DNA of 64,000 nucleotides. Source: Riptortus pedestris. Its lineage: Eukaryota; Arthropoda; Insecta; Hemiptera; Alydidae. The position numbers and the translations under genes are program-made. The stretch lies in the NCBI GenBank assembly GCA_019009955.1, contig CM032228.1, forward strand, positions 133,952,501 through 134,016,500, given 5' to 3'. The notes beneath the pieces were generated by a model, which searched no databases, was not told where the DNA came from, and saw only the letters and a list, made by a program, of their open reading frames with translations. Of the stretch, positions 10,558 to 23,592 are shown in pieces. How positions within the stretch are numbered: the first letter of the stretch is position 1; each line of letters starts with the position of its first letter.

Positions 10558-12854
10558 ATGTATGTTGATATTTAATCTTCATACATATAAATATACTACG
10601 ATTTTTTAGAAAAAAAAATCATTATTATACCTATTATTGTACTATGAATTTGGGAAATTTATTCACCAACTTTACTATAAATTGAGTTAACTTTTCGGTT
10701 TATTCATTGTTAACTATTAAACAACTCAAAAAATACTTATATATTCCAAAGCTTATTAATTTCCTTAATACTCTAATTTTACCCACTATTACTTGTCTGA
10801 AAGGCATACTAACTTTCCGTGACTGAAGCAGGTTTGAATTTGATTATTTTAGCTAAATAGATTTATTTAGAGTGAGTTCTAGGTCATACTCAATTTAAAC
10901 CAATGTGCGACCAGTCGGGTACTTCGTCATGTAATTAATTAGTGGATAATAACCCTCTATTTCGATTGTTTCATTAAACACTGAAATTAGTTAGAAAATT
11001 AATTCTTACTAATGGCATAATCTTGAAGTGATGTGTCCCCTGCTCAATTAGTTAGAGGTTCAATTTATCTATCATTGAATGTGTGGGGAAAGAGAGTATC
11101 TTTTCAACTACAACGCTTAATTCCCAATTCCAATCAAACGCCAGTCAATAATGAAAACTAGACTTTTCAGCCTAAGTAAAGTAGCCAATTGATCAATTAA
11201 TTAAAATAAATAGTTTAATAGGACAGACATTATTTCTGACCATTTACTGAAAATGTTACTCATTCACAGATAGCCACTAGTGGCAAACATCAAATCAACA
11301 AATTGTGAATGTGCCTAGGCATATGTTATTAATTTTGTCAAAACTGTTTTTTTTCTTTTTTCAGCGTATTCAAGTTATGTGTTCAAATGTGTAATATTAA
11401 CTCCAAACTGGGCAAGTACACATAGAAATAATGACTGCAATATTAGCATCCATACTTACACGCATGTTAGCTGAAGTACATAGTTTACAGCCTTTCTAAG
11501 GAAGATAAAGTTTTCTTAGTTTGATTCCAGCCACATAGAAAAATGAATCAATAAGAAGGTGGCTTACACTAAAGGCTTTAAAAACACAGTAAGCAAGTAA
11601 ATAAGTCATAAGCAGACGGAAATTTTTAATTAAACGTGTAAATTGATTCAATTTTGTAACAGATTAAAACAAACCTTAATACATTCTAAATATTCTAGTC
11701 TTTGCAGAATTGGAATGAATTAATCTCTATCTATCTGGTCAAAATACCAAATAGAATTATTGTGCAATTTTATGACATTTTCAGTATTTCAATTAGGAAA
11801 CCTTCAAATTTGAAGTTTCCAGGTCATAAAAAACTAGAAGCACTACAATCCACAAGGTATTTATCTACATTATTTTAAACTTCAATTTAATTTTAGAAAA
11901 CAGTAAAATTGTTAAAGCCTCAACCTTCCTTTTTTAAAGTAATAAAGCATTTTTACTCTTTCAGTAATTGGTGTGATAGACGGAATGTGCCTTCAGTAAA
12001 TAATAATAATACTTATTAATAATTAGAGGGAAATTGCTTGGAATGTGTCTCAATGCGAGACTCTGTGGCAAACTATGCCCAGTCTGTGACGACTAATTTG
12101 ATCAAATTTTTCAAACTCCCGATTCGAGACATTTTTTTTTTCATGGGAGTAATAATTAAAAAATTAAACGTTTTATTTGTTTTAAGTAACTTTAATTAAG
12201 CGTACCTTAAGTTACTAAGGCTAATCTTTTATAATTATTGTGCTATGTGCCACAGATTTACGTGGAGACTGTATTACTAAAATACTCATAACGAGGACGT
12301 CTCGTTTACAAAATGATTCAAGTGATTTTGACTCATGAATCACTTCAAGAAGATCCCTCCTCTCTGGACCTTAAATTAAAGGCACTAATATTTCAGCAGA
12401 GGTGATTTATGAAGTGGCAAAATTAAAAGAAAAGTATTTAATTTAAAATAATATAATACTATGCACACCAAAATTTGGTTAATTGCAAACATCATAGATA
12501 TACTAAAATTCCACTAGATATGAATAAAAGCAAATCCAACACTATACTGACCTCTAAAACCACACTGCAACACTGTAGTTAACCCTCGCAGAAGTCAAGG
12601 TGAAAGGGACCACATCAGGATACGGGGGAAGCGATACCTATCTCTTACATCACACTTGAGTTGCAGAAGAAACATTAATGTATTAAAACGTATATCTACC
12701 TACTCAGGTCCTCCCATGATACTTCCTTTTATAACATTTTAAAAATAATCACACAAATAAAAGTAAGTTCTGAATTTAGTAATTTCTTTTTCCTCTCGTA
12801 AGATGTGGCTTTTCCCCGTGTTTAACGTCGTAAACTGTGGCCGTATGAATAATT
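10558..12854. other. No gene recognised
   Basis: AT-rich, unique-looking DNA without frames above about 60 codons. No repeat shared with the rest of the window was noticed. Confidence 0.6.
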
Positions 12855-13519
12855 AGCAGATTTCCCTTAAGGGAAATCAGCTATTGAGGTTGTACTCATG
12901 ATGCGATTTTCGAAATTTTTCTTCAAATGTCCATCGATCCTACCCAGGAGATGACGAAAATGAGGTCCGTTCAAAACTGTATATATATATCTATATATAT
13001 CTATCTATCTATCTATCTATCTATATATTTGTCTGTTACCGCTCTAGCGGTCGCAATTTTTGTTTGATCGTTACCAAACTCGATATTTAGTCGTTTTATG
13101 TAAAAAGAAAGGTCAAGTTCGTTAACGGCTGAAATCGGACCAGAGGGAGGGGGGGTTTAGAGGGGAGGATTTTCGAAAATTCGGAATATCTCCGTTACTA
13201 TACGTCGGATCGAAAAATATTACAGAATCAATCTTATTGTAAATTAAATTTACTATAAATATTGTTCTATACATTAATTCTCTATCTTGAATATTAACTG
13301 AGATATTTGCATTTGTATTATGCATGTGCTCGGCAGCAGTGGCTATGTTCGGACTTTCCGCCGTGAGCTCTGGCGGCCGTTTTTGTAACTATTCGTCCCT
13401 CGTGAATAGGTTTAGAGGTTTCTTACTACTGCAGCTGTTATTAGGCAGATTTCTCTATTGTAAAACTTCACGTGGGAAATCTGCTTAGTTTACGCAGCCC
13501 CTGCGTGACGGACTTTTTT
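12855..13519 (+). mobile_element. HINE-like element, full-length reference copy (short subfamily)
   Basis: Best-preserved plus-strand copy, about 665 bp. Order: AGCAGATTTCCC with palindrome TTTCCCTTAAGGGAAA; CCATCGATCCTACCCAGG; TGAGGTCCGTTCAAAACTG; a (TA)/(CTAT)n array at 12977-13029; CTCTAGCGGTCGCAAT; a GGGAGGGGGGGTTTAGAGGG-type tract; ATCTCCGTTACTATACGTCG; AATATTAACTGAGATATTTG; GCAGATTTC...GAAATCTGC inverted repeat; hairpin ACGCAGCCCCTGCGT; GACGGACTTTTTT. The 5' flank ends TT and the 3' flank is T-rich. There is no coding capacity. Confidence 0.9.
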
Positions 13520-14572
13520 AATATTCTGGTAAATGGACCAGAGAATCCAGATCATTGTGAGAGGAAAGACAAACGCCCTGTAACTTCGTTCAATAAAATG
13601 GAACAAAAGTCTGTGTTGCTGAGATAAAAAAATGTAAAGAATTCGCCGTTCTCAAGATTTTTTTTTCTTGACTATCAAAAAAATTCTAATAATTCGATTA
13701 AACTAGCAATTCCCTTCCTTCAATGATGTATACAGTGAAAGTTCTAAGAAGCTACGTTTTTGAACGATTATGCTGAAAAAATGGAAACGTTTGAACTTTG
13801 GAACCAAATATTTTCCAATATCAAACTCTAATCGAGAAAATGTAATAGTTATAAATTGCTTAAAATTAACTTGCAAATCGTATAACGCAAATCGATGGTG
13901 CCAAACCCGGGGCAGTTCTATTTTATAGATTTTTAAAGTGAAATACACAGTAAGTAAGTAATAATTTAAATTGTTCTTCTACTCCTCTTAAGCTTTCTTT
14001 TCTAGCAGTCTCTTCGGTAAATAAAATCACAGGGGCAGAAAGCCGGAGTGGAGTCGAAGAACATTGCTCTAACGACGAAGTCTGCAGAACCATAAATAAT
14101 TGATATTACAGAGACCAATAATTGGCTTTCCAGGAGCCAAATCCCTGAGTGTCCTGAATATTTAGTCCAGTATTCTGCCAATTCAGTTCGAGGCACGACT
14201 ACCGACTCCACTCCCCAGTCAACGGCGCCCCGAATGAAGAGGGACAGAGTTATCAATTCACGGTTTTAAGTAGGAAACTCATTTTAATTGTCATCATTTT
14301 AACTAAGAATAACTGAGTTTAGTCAAATAAAACTACAGACGTAGTAACCAAAGGCAGGGGATACATTTGTGACGCTTATGTAAGTTATTTTTTACCTCCG
14401 GTTTGACATATTAATATTATTATAAGAACAAAAACGCATGTTTGATGCTGTAAAACACTCAGATTGTTTCTCTCATGAGTACGTTACTACACTTAAATAA
14501 ACCTAACTGCCTCAGGACATACTGGGGGACTGGAAATCTTATAAGACCTAACAGAGCTCAATTAATAACAAA
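13520..14572. other. No gene recognised
   Basis: A GC-richer island at about 14020-14240 has a minus-strand open frame of 84 codons without a recognisable motif. It is not annotated as a gene. Confidence 0.5.
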
Positions 14573-15169
14573 AAAGTCCGTCACGCTGCGTAAACTAAGC
14601 AGATTTCCCTCGTGAAGATTAATAATAGATAAACCTACGTACTGCTAACACAACACCACCGTGAATATTAAGTGAGTAAATACAAACGGTAACAAGAAAT
14701 CTTTCCCTTCTCGGCGAAAAGCGTCTCAAATGTAAACAACGGAAAGAAAAATAATAACTGAAACATATCAGAACATAGCATATTCGTTTATTGAAAACTA
14801 TGTACTATATCTGGTACTGTAATTTATAATGAATCAGATTAATTTTTATCTCAATCAATCAAATTTTAGTAGTTCAAGAATTTAAGAAGGGGGGGGGTCA
14901 CGATAACATATTTGCATTTATCTCGTATAATAAAGGTCTCTTGGAAATAATTTATGGTATTTAAGCTTAAATAATGTGGTTTATTACATAACAGAGTATT
15001 GTTTATGTAACATGAGAAGTGGGGTTTGCTGAAAGCTGAATACTATAAAATCTAAATATCTCGGTTATTATTCATGATACAGAAGATATTTATAGAACAA
15101 TATTTTATAGTTCATCAAATTTTCAATACGATTGGTTTTATACAATTTTTCCCTGAAGGGAAATCTGCT
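14573..15169 (-). mobile_element. HINE-like element (long subfamily), internally deleted
   Basis: The 3' end is AAAAAGTCCGTCACG. It runs through AAACTAAGCAGATTTCCC, ATACAAACGGTAAC and AAATATCTCGGTTATTATTC to GATTGGTTTTATACAATTTT. It then jumps directly to the 5' terminus CCCTGAAGGGAAATCTGCT, so the (TA)n and the 5' third are missing. Confidence 0.85.
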
Positions 15170-15630
15170 AATAGTAATGGAAATTGACGTAATACTTTTC
15201 CAGTTTATGGTCAGAGTACTTCATAATTGGTATAAAATACTTTTTTTAGTACTAATACTTGGTTTGAGAAAGTATATTGGGTTTTAGCTAAATGGTCAAT
15301 TTGAAGGAGGCTTAAAGGTCTTAGTCGATTGTAAACATTGGGGGAGTATTTCTTCAGAGTATGAGTTGCTATAGGAGTGTGATGAGATAGGGGAGCTGTG
15401 TGACTGATGGTCATCTCCTGCCAGTGGCAGCTTCTGCTCACAATAGCCCTACCTCTCTAGCTCTCTCTACACTCACTAGATTGCGCTAGTGGCTAGCCCC
15501 CACATCCATAATATGACATATGCTTTTGCCCAAAATAGAGAACACCTGTTCATTGGTTATTATTAATGTTTTTAACTCAATATAATATGTCGTCTAAGAC
15601 ATTAGAACATGTGGGTTTTAAGAAAAACGT
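15170..15630. other. No gene recognised
   Basis: Spacer between two HINE copies. No convincing frame. Confidence 0.5.
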
Positions 15631-16516
15631 TCGTCACGCCGGGGCTGCGTAAACTAAGCAGATTTTCCTCCTGAAGTTTAATAATAGATAAATCTACATA
15701 TTGCTAACACAACACCACTATGAATGTTAAGTTACTAAGTACAAACGGTAATAATAAATCTTTCCACTCCAGTTGGGAGCGTATGAAATGTAAACAAACA
15801 GGTCTGCCAACCCGACTCTCACCAGAAAAAAACAATTACTGAAATATATCATAATATAACATTTTAATAGGATTGAAAACTATTTATTATATCTTTTACT
15901 GTAACTTATAATGAATCAAAATAATTTTTATTTCAATCAATCAAATTTAAGTAGTCCAAAAACTTAAGAGGGGGGGGGTCGCCAAAGCATATTTGCATGT
16001 ATGTCGTATAATAAAAGTCTCTTGAAAACAATATTTGGTATTTAAGGTTCGAATAATGTGGTTTATTACATAACCGAGTATTGTTACTTTAACATGAGAA
16101 GTGGGGTTTGCTGAAGGCTGAATACTATAAAATCTAAATATCTCGGTTATTATTCATGATACAGAAGATATTTATAGAACAATATTTTATAGTTCATCAA
16201 ATTTTCAATGCGATTGGTTTTATACAATTTTTCGATTCAACTTATAGTAACGGAGATATTTCGAATTTTCAAAATCCCTCCCCACTAAACGCCCCCTTCC
16301 ACTAGTCTGATTCCAGCAATTAACGAAATTGATCTTCCTTTTTACATAATATGATTAAATATAGAGTTTGGTAACGGTCAAACAAAAATTGCGACCACTA
16401 GATCGTTAACAGACGAATATATATATATATGTAATTTTTGAACGGACTTCATTTTCGTCATTTCCTGGGTAGGATCGATGGACATTTGAGGAAATTTTTC
16501 AAAACTCGGGTCGTGG
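15631..16516 (-). mobile_element. HINE-like element (long subfamily), 5' end lost
   Basis: About 90% similar by eye to the 14.6-kb copy over the long-subfamily 3' region. It then continues through CCACTAGTCTGATTCCAGC, CAAACAAAAATTGCGACC, a short (TA)n at 16416-16430, TGAACGGACTTCATTTTCG and GGATCGATGGACATTTGAGG to ACTCGGGTCGTGG. There it joins repeat D instead of its own 5' terminus. Confidence 0.85.
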
Positions 16517-16681
16517 TACATTACATCCGTATCACATATAATATAATCCCTGAAACTAGTTGAAGTAAATCTCCGAACGAAACAAATCTGTCCACACAAA
16601 TAAACAACCCGAGAATCCGCTTAGGGAAAGAACTCACTTACGGCACAAATGGTTTAAAGTATTTAAACTAAAATAGGACTA
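16517..16681 (-). repeat. Repeat D, copy 2
   Basis: Reverse complement of 8631-8794. Together with the adjoining HINE sequence it mirrors the order seen at 8.6-9.06 kb, with about 230 bp deleted between D and the HINE. Confidence 0.85.
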
Positions 16682-16743
16682 AACCACTTGTACTTTTACT
16701 CCAATAACCTACCAAACAGCAGCGACATTGGTAGACGTAAAAA

Positions 16744-18171
16744 GAATTTGAGGGTGAAATCTGGTATTTAGGTTGTACATATGATGCGATTTTCCTAAAA
16801 TGTGCACCGACCCCACCTATGAGATGATGAAAATGGAGGCCGCTCAAAATTTTAAATATATATAATTTTTCTCGCTCTAGCGGTCTCAATTTTTGTTTGA
16901 TCGTTACCAAATTCGATATATACACGTTTTATGTAAAAATAAAGATCAAGTTCCTTAACGGCAATATCTAGTCAATTTAGCTCGCTCTCAGTCTTGTGAT
17001 TTCTCCTCAACTCTTGGGTGTATTCAATTCTCATCAATGAATGATCTGAATAATAATCGGCTGAAGTTTCTGGCATCTTTTATAGAGCTCTGGTGCCGTT
17101 CAAACATTAACGTTTGTGGTCGAAGTAGTTGTTCCAGCTGTTGCCAGTTCTATATGTATATTATTGATATCCTTTTAGGGGAGTATGGCTTTTCTAATGA
17201 CCAGGGGCTAAGCTAAAGTGGAGTTTATGCATCTATTTCTTAAGTAAGTATCTATTGTTAGTGCTAGTAATACTATAAACTTCTAGTATTGGTTGGAACT
17301 GAAGCTCCCTCTCCCAATCACTAGCGTTGAAGTCTCCTATTACTGTACCAACGTCAAGCTGTATTATAGTCATGCTCCAATAGTTCAAAGTAAAATACCT
17401 CCTCCTTTTCCTCCTAAATGCATGTACATTTATGATCGTGTGATTGAGTGACCAATCATTTATACTTCTTACTCCAATTTCGTTATTGATGTGTTGAAAC
17501 TAAGATTTTACTCGTCGACCTGGAACTTACAATGAAGGCAGTTCCTGTAGTTGTACTCGTGCCTCTGCTATAATAAAGACAGTCATCTGTACTTTTTAAT
17601 GGCTGTTAGTTCAGCAGTGTGCCCTTTAACTTCCTTCACAGCCTCCTAATCTGTGCAAGCGTCAAGCATTCTACCTTATTAAGACAATCAGCACCGAGAA
17701 CCTGAAGGAAGCCTTAAAGTAGTTCTGCCCTTACAATTTTGACCTTACCTTGCGGCACTGAGCTAGTGTTCTCGTTAACGGCTCAAATCGGAAAAAGGGA
17801 TGGGGGGAGGTTAGAGAGGGAGAATTTCGAAAATTCTTAATATATCCGTTATTATGCGTTGGATCGAAAAATTGCATAGAACCAATCTTATTGAAAATGT
17901 AATGTTCTATAAATGTAGGTATGTACATTTTTTCACTATCTTGATTATTAACTGAGATATTAGCATTTTTTAGTTTTTGGTCTTTAGAAAACGCCTCCTA
18001 CTCATCTCATATTAACAATTTGCTATTATGATATGAAGCACTTTATTTGAAGTGGGTTTGGGTTAAATGCCAAATATATTTCTCATTGGACTTTTAAGTT
18101 TTGAGATAGATGGAAATACGTAACATTCGTGGGAAATCGCATAGATAATGCAGCCCCTGTGACGGACTTTA
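16744..18171 (+). mobile_element. HINE-like element (intermediate subfamily) split by a LINE remnant
   Basis: 5' part 16744-16962: GAAATCTGGTATTTAGG, CATATGATGCGATTTTCC, a short (TA)n, CTCTAGCGGTCTCAAT and AAAGATCAAGTTCC. 3' part 17775-18171: AACGGCTCAAATCGG, TTATTATGCGTTGGATCG, TTGGTCTTTAGAAAACGCC, then GGGAAATCGCATAGATAATG and CAGCCCCTGTGACGGACTTT. The split point lies within GTTCxTTAACGGC. Confidence 0.8.
16963..17774 (-). pseudogene. Decayed LINE endonuclease fragment (RTE-like)
   Basis: On the minus strand, several short frames reconstruct the order of an apurinic-type endonuclease. They are an INxxIGVRSIND stretch, HTIINVHAF at about 17.44 kb, VIGDFNASDWERELQFQP at about 17.33 kb, and a later DARNFSRLLFRSFIDEN stretch near 17.06 kb. 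VIGDFNA is the conserved active-site loop, and INVHA precedes it by the usual 35-45 residues. Frameshifts and stops interrupt it, so it is inactive. The flanks repeat GTTCCTTAACGGC / GTTCTCGTTAACGGC, an imperfect target duplication in the surrounding HINE. The family guess (RTE-like, the type often labelled craniofacial development protein 2-like in insects) is from memory. Confidence 0.6.
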
Positions 18172-18261
18172 TAGAATTTAGGTGCCCCTCCAGTATGCCT
18201 GCATTTTTCTTTGATTTATATGTTATTTTCTACTTAATCGAACTATATATATATATATATA

Positions 18262-19829
18262 CTAGCTAAGGTACCAGGCTTCGCTCGGGAAATCATTAGA
18301 GGCTGAATATTGAGGGTATTTTTAAACAAATTACACTTCCTGTCTGGGCGTATTATTTTTCCATAAGGGGAAATGGGGGGGGGGCTCCCTTATAACCGCC
18401 ACTCCCGTTTGGAACTAACAATTTTAATATAGCTTATAATCATGGAAGAATTAATTCTAATTTACATACAGAGTTTTGTTAAGTTCGGTTTAATCGTTAA
18501 AATTGTTGGCTTCTGCTTTAGTTTTTAATGTATACCTCGTTTATACTTTGTTATACAGCAAAAATGAATATTACAAAAGATACATTAAATAACAAAATAA
18601 ACAATTTTTGTCATATAAAAATTTGAAGAAAACCCAGTAGAAAACGAAATACTGCTATTTTTAAATTCAGGCCTCCCTAAACAACCCCCACTCCTGCCCG
18701 TCCCTAGAAATGTTGGTACGACTTATTATAATGAAGGCGTTAGTGCTAATACACCTACCGAATTTTGTTAATTTCGGTTCAATCGTTAGTGCCCAACAAA
18801 ATTGTTGTCTCCCGCTTTAGTATTTAGCATATATCTCGTCTATAATAGGTTATACGAAAAAAGTGTATATAACAAAAGTTACTCTAAATGACAAAATATT
18901 CTACTTTTGTTATTTTCATACTTGCCGAAAAACAGGAGGAAAAGAAATATCGCTATTTTTAATTCCCAAGGGAGGGGGGGGGGGCTCCCTTATAACCGCC
19001 ACTCCCGTTTGGAATTAACAATTTTAATATAGCTTATAATCATGGAAGAATTAATTCTAATTTACATACCGAGTTTTGTTAATTTCGGTTCAATCGTTAG
19101 TGCCCAACAAAATTGTTGGCTCCCGCTTTAGTATTTAGCGTATATCTCGTTTATAATACGTTATACGAAAAAAGTGTATATAACAAAAGTTACTCTAAAT
19201 GACAAAATAAACTACTTTTTTTATGTGCATATTTGCAGAAAAACGAATAGAAAACGAAATACCGCTATTTTTAAATTCAGGCCTCCCCTACACCCCCACT
19301 CCGGCCCATCTCTAGAAATTTTGGTATGGCTTATTATAATGAAGGTGTTAGTGCTAATACACATTCCGAGTTTTATTTAGTTCGGCTGAGTCTTTTGTGC
19401 CAAATAAAATTGCTCACTTCCACTATAGGTTTTAGCGTATATCTCGTTTATAATACGTTATACGAAAAAAGTGTATATAACAAACGTTACTCTAAATAAC
19501 AAAATAAACAACTTTTATTATGTTCATACTTGCCGAAAAACCTATAGGAAACGAAATATCGCTATTTTTAATTTCAGGCCTCCCTTATAACCCCCACTCC
19601 TTTTCATCCCAGAGAATTTTAATATAGCCTAAAGTCTAAGTTGGGTCAGTAGTAATATACATACCATGTTTCATAAAATTCGGTTCTGTCGTTTATGGGT
19701 GAAATGGTAACAAACAAACAAACAAACATACACGAAAGAAACAAAATGCAGTTATGGTGTCTATGACATGTGAAACGAAAAGTTGTCGTGAAATTTTGAG
19801 TAAAAAATCAATGTACAGACAGAGGTTAC

Positions 19830-19850
<21 letters not shown>
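18262..19850 (-). mobile_element. Helitron family B, copy 1
   Basis: Read on the minus strand, it ends with a decayed GC-rich hairpin (CCCGAGCGAAGCCTGG) then ACCTTAGCTAGT, a CTAG-3' terminus next to T. Its 5' end is TATAAAATTGTAACCTCTG inside (TA)n. It contains about five internal repeats of roughly 297 bp, marked by the recurring AGGAGTGGGGGTT block (seen reversed near 18.40, 18.69, 19.00, 19.29 and 19.59 kb). No Rep/helicase frame is present, so it is non-autonomous. Confidence 0.8.
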
Positions 19851-19887
<37 letters not shown>

Positions 19888-20344
19888 TCTTTTCTATGCA
19901 TAAATGATACAATTTTTTGGGTTTTTTTTTTTTCTAACTACCCTCACAAATACGCTATCAAACCAAAAGTCTTCTCTATCACATTCCTTAGTGTCAGTAC
20001 TTCTGATTTTGGTTGTATCTCACATCTTTTCTATCTGTCTTCTCCATATAGTAGTTCCTTTGCAACACAGCTTGACGGTCATCCACGAGCATCTACGTTA
20101 CAAGGGATATATTCTTTAGCCCCAGAAATGATCAGTCAGCAGTCCTGTAGTTTCGTGCATCCAAAATGTGGTCGTGGTACCTGGGAACGATTAAATGTAT
20201 TCGGCTCCGCGTTCGAGCATCTAGGCTCAACCATCTTTCTTGTCTATCTCCTCGTAGGGAAACACCTGTAGTTATTACATTCATACTCCTCTCCGTACTA
20301 AACTCTACAGTTTTATAACCGTTATCATTGATAGAGTGACTGTA
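19851..20344. other. No gene recognised
   Basis: Starts with the (TA)n array flanking the Helitron (to about 19885), then unique-looking DNA. Confidence 0.5.
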
Positions 20345-20843
20345 TAAAAAAAGTCCGTCACGCAGAGGCTGCGTAAACTAAGCAGATTTCCCACGTGATG
20401 TTTTACAATAGAGAAATCCGCCTAATAACAGCTGTAGTTGGAAGGGATCTCTAAACCTATTCACGAGGGACGAATAGGTCTGGAAACGGCCACCAGAGCT
20501 CTCGGCGGAGAGTCCGGAACATGGCGGGGTTCCGTCGACCACACACACAATACAAATGCAAATATCTCGGTTAATATTCAAGATACAGAATACATGTATA
20601 GAACAATATTTATAGTAAATGTAATTTACAATAAGATTGATTCTCTACAATTTGTCAATCCGACGCATAATAACGGAGATATTTTGAATTTTCAAAAATC
20701 CCCCCCTCTAAACCCCCCCTCCCACTGGTCCGATTTCAGCCATTATCGAACTTGATCTCTCTTTTTACGTAAAACGCTTAAATATGAAGTTTGGTAGCGA
20801 TCAAACAAAAATTGCGACCGCTAGAGCGTTAACTGACAAATAT

Positions 20844-20878
<35 letters not shown>

Positions 20879-21023
20879 TATATAGATATATATATATACA
20901 GTTTTGAACGGACCTCATTTTCGTCATCTCCTGGGTAGGATCGATGGACATTTGAGGAAATTTTTCAAAACTCGAGTCATGAGTACGACCTCAATAGCTG
21001 ATTTCCCTTAAGGGAAATCTGCT
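20345..21023 (-). mobile_element. HINE-like element, full-length (short subfamily)
   Basis: About 679 bp with both termini. The 3' end is AAAAAAAGTCCGTCACGCAG with hairpin; the 5' end is TTTCCCTTAAGGGAAATCTGCT next to AATAGG. The microsatellite is (GATA)n/(TA)n at 20839-20897. It is close to the 12.9-kb copy in all blocks, including GGAACATGGCGGGGTTCCG-type variation near the 3' third. Confidence 0.9.
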
Positions 21024-22989
21024 AATAGGTCTATTGGTTACTTAATTGCCTATCTCAATCACACAACACTATTGTGACTGCGTACTTGGGTATTTCATCG
21101 TACGTTTTAACAAGATAAGCCTGGGATGCTTCTTCCGTGCTCTCGCAAGGATGCATGGACACTGATGAACAATATATTCCAGAATCGTCGAGGCATATTA
21201 TAATTTTCAATAGCTTAGGCCTCACAAATGAGCAAGTTGCAGAGAAATTTTGTCAATTAAGGTTATTTTCGATGTGAATGGAGTTCACATGATGTGCTTT
21301 GGCGGCTGGGCTCAGTTTGTTACCGTATCAGTGCTAATCTGCGAGAGACTTATGACGGTGGGGGGATGCTAAGGCCGCAGACCGGAACTAACCTGGAAGA
21401 ATGGTTGGCAGTAAATCATAAGGGAGCCTTTGTTAGAGTGTGGAGGGGCCTAGCCAGTGTTTGAATAGAGACCATGAACTGGATCATATGGAAATAGCCT
21501 TCGCTAATGAGCCGTTTAATACTCACAGACTGTCCTAATAATGGTCCAACTCCCTACTAACCCCTTCCTATCCCATTATCTCATCCCTTTTATCTGCTCA
21601 ATGGCCGAAAGTAAAATTTTAAAAAGTTATCTCTTCTAATAGTACTTAGAGACAAATAATTACAAATCAAATGGTCGTAACAATAGTTCACGAAGGGCAA
21701 TTTAATCAGACATCCTCGCATTGGGGTGGAAGGATACAGGCGCTTCACATTGCCTTCCAAGTATATTAAAACATTTATACTTACCCTTCCAAGATTCACT
21801 TTTTTTGCTCAAGAAGTTCTTTCGTTTCCTCACTGTCCTGAGTTGACACAAAGAGTAAGAAGTAGTATCCCTATGACTCCATTATGCGTATATACCAGCT
21901 TTTTTTTTATTACTTGAATTACTTGGTTTTCCTGGTTTCAGCTATTACAGGTGGATCCAGGATAATACAGCTCACCTTGGAGGAGGATCTTTGAACATAC
22001 AGCTGACTTCTTTCTATATAACCCAATCTGTGCTGAAGAGTTTCATCAATCGAGATCCGTCTAAACGGAATTTGTGGATTTACGCGGGTCTGTTCTCCCT
22101 GCCGACTTCTAAAAGCTCGCTGCAGTAACTACAGCGGGTTGATATTAGGTTTCTTTTGGTGACGGAGCTAACTGGGTGAGCTTCATATTTTTTTTTACTC
22201 CTATGATACATTCTGGGACAGGGCAATCCGTCGATCATTAACTCACGAGTTTCTTGGTTTTCATTCCTCAAAAATCTCAACTCCTAAATCCTTTGATGGA
22301 AGGGAATAGTATGTACTATTTTGGAGCATTTAGTTCCTCTGATTGTTCTGATGTATATTCAGTTAGTACTAGGATCTGAATCCAGTGAAATGCCTTTCAT
22401 TGCAGGCTGTTTTTCAATATCAGTAAGGTCATTATCTTCGTATTTTTCAAGAATTTCCTTGGAGTAATCAAATTTACTAGTATTTCCTACTTCGAATATC
22501 CCCCCACACACACTCAAATAGACACGTGTGGGCACACGCCCCTCCCCCCTATCACACACATATAAATATTCACACCTGTGTGCCTACACACATATTACAT
22601 ATATACCCGTGTGTGTGTGTGTGTCTGGATGCAGAGCTATATATTTGTTTTATTGAAAGTTTTTGCCAGTCTCAGCTCCCCTATATGCAGCTGGCGGATA
22701 CTGCGCACAAGGCGTGCCCATCCCAATCAGTCACGGGGGGGCATTTGAACCCTCTTTCAGATTTAATTATTGGTTCACCCTTTGCTAAGCCTACGCTACT
22801 GTAGCTAATCGCTTTTATTACAGACAATACGGACTTATATCTCATTGATATTATTCGCCCGTTATATTTTGACGGGGGGAACAAATTTTGCTTATGAATA
22901 AAAGTAATGGATAAGTACAAATTTACGGTTTTAGTGACACTAATGGTCGAATTTCATATTTAATATCACTCTAAATAACAATAAATCAG
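21024..22989. other. No gene recognised; short CA/GT tracts
   Basis: No frame with a recognisable domain. 22500-22625 is rich in CACA and (GT)n. Confidence 0.5.

Positions 22990-23592
<603 letters not shown>

Noticed and set aside
19174..19380. Similar short open frames at 19.2 kb and 55.0-55.3 kb (shared PSLEILVWL)
   Set aside because: Both fall in the 297-bp internal repeat of the Helitron family. The similarity is due to the repeat DNA, the frames are short and not maintained in other units.
22500..22625. Z-DNA-like regulatory element in CA/GT tracts
   Set aside because: Short interrupted CA and GT runs are ordinary in this window. There is nothing to support a function.
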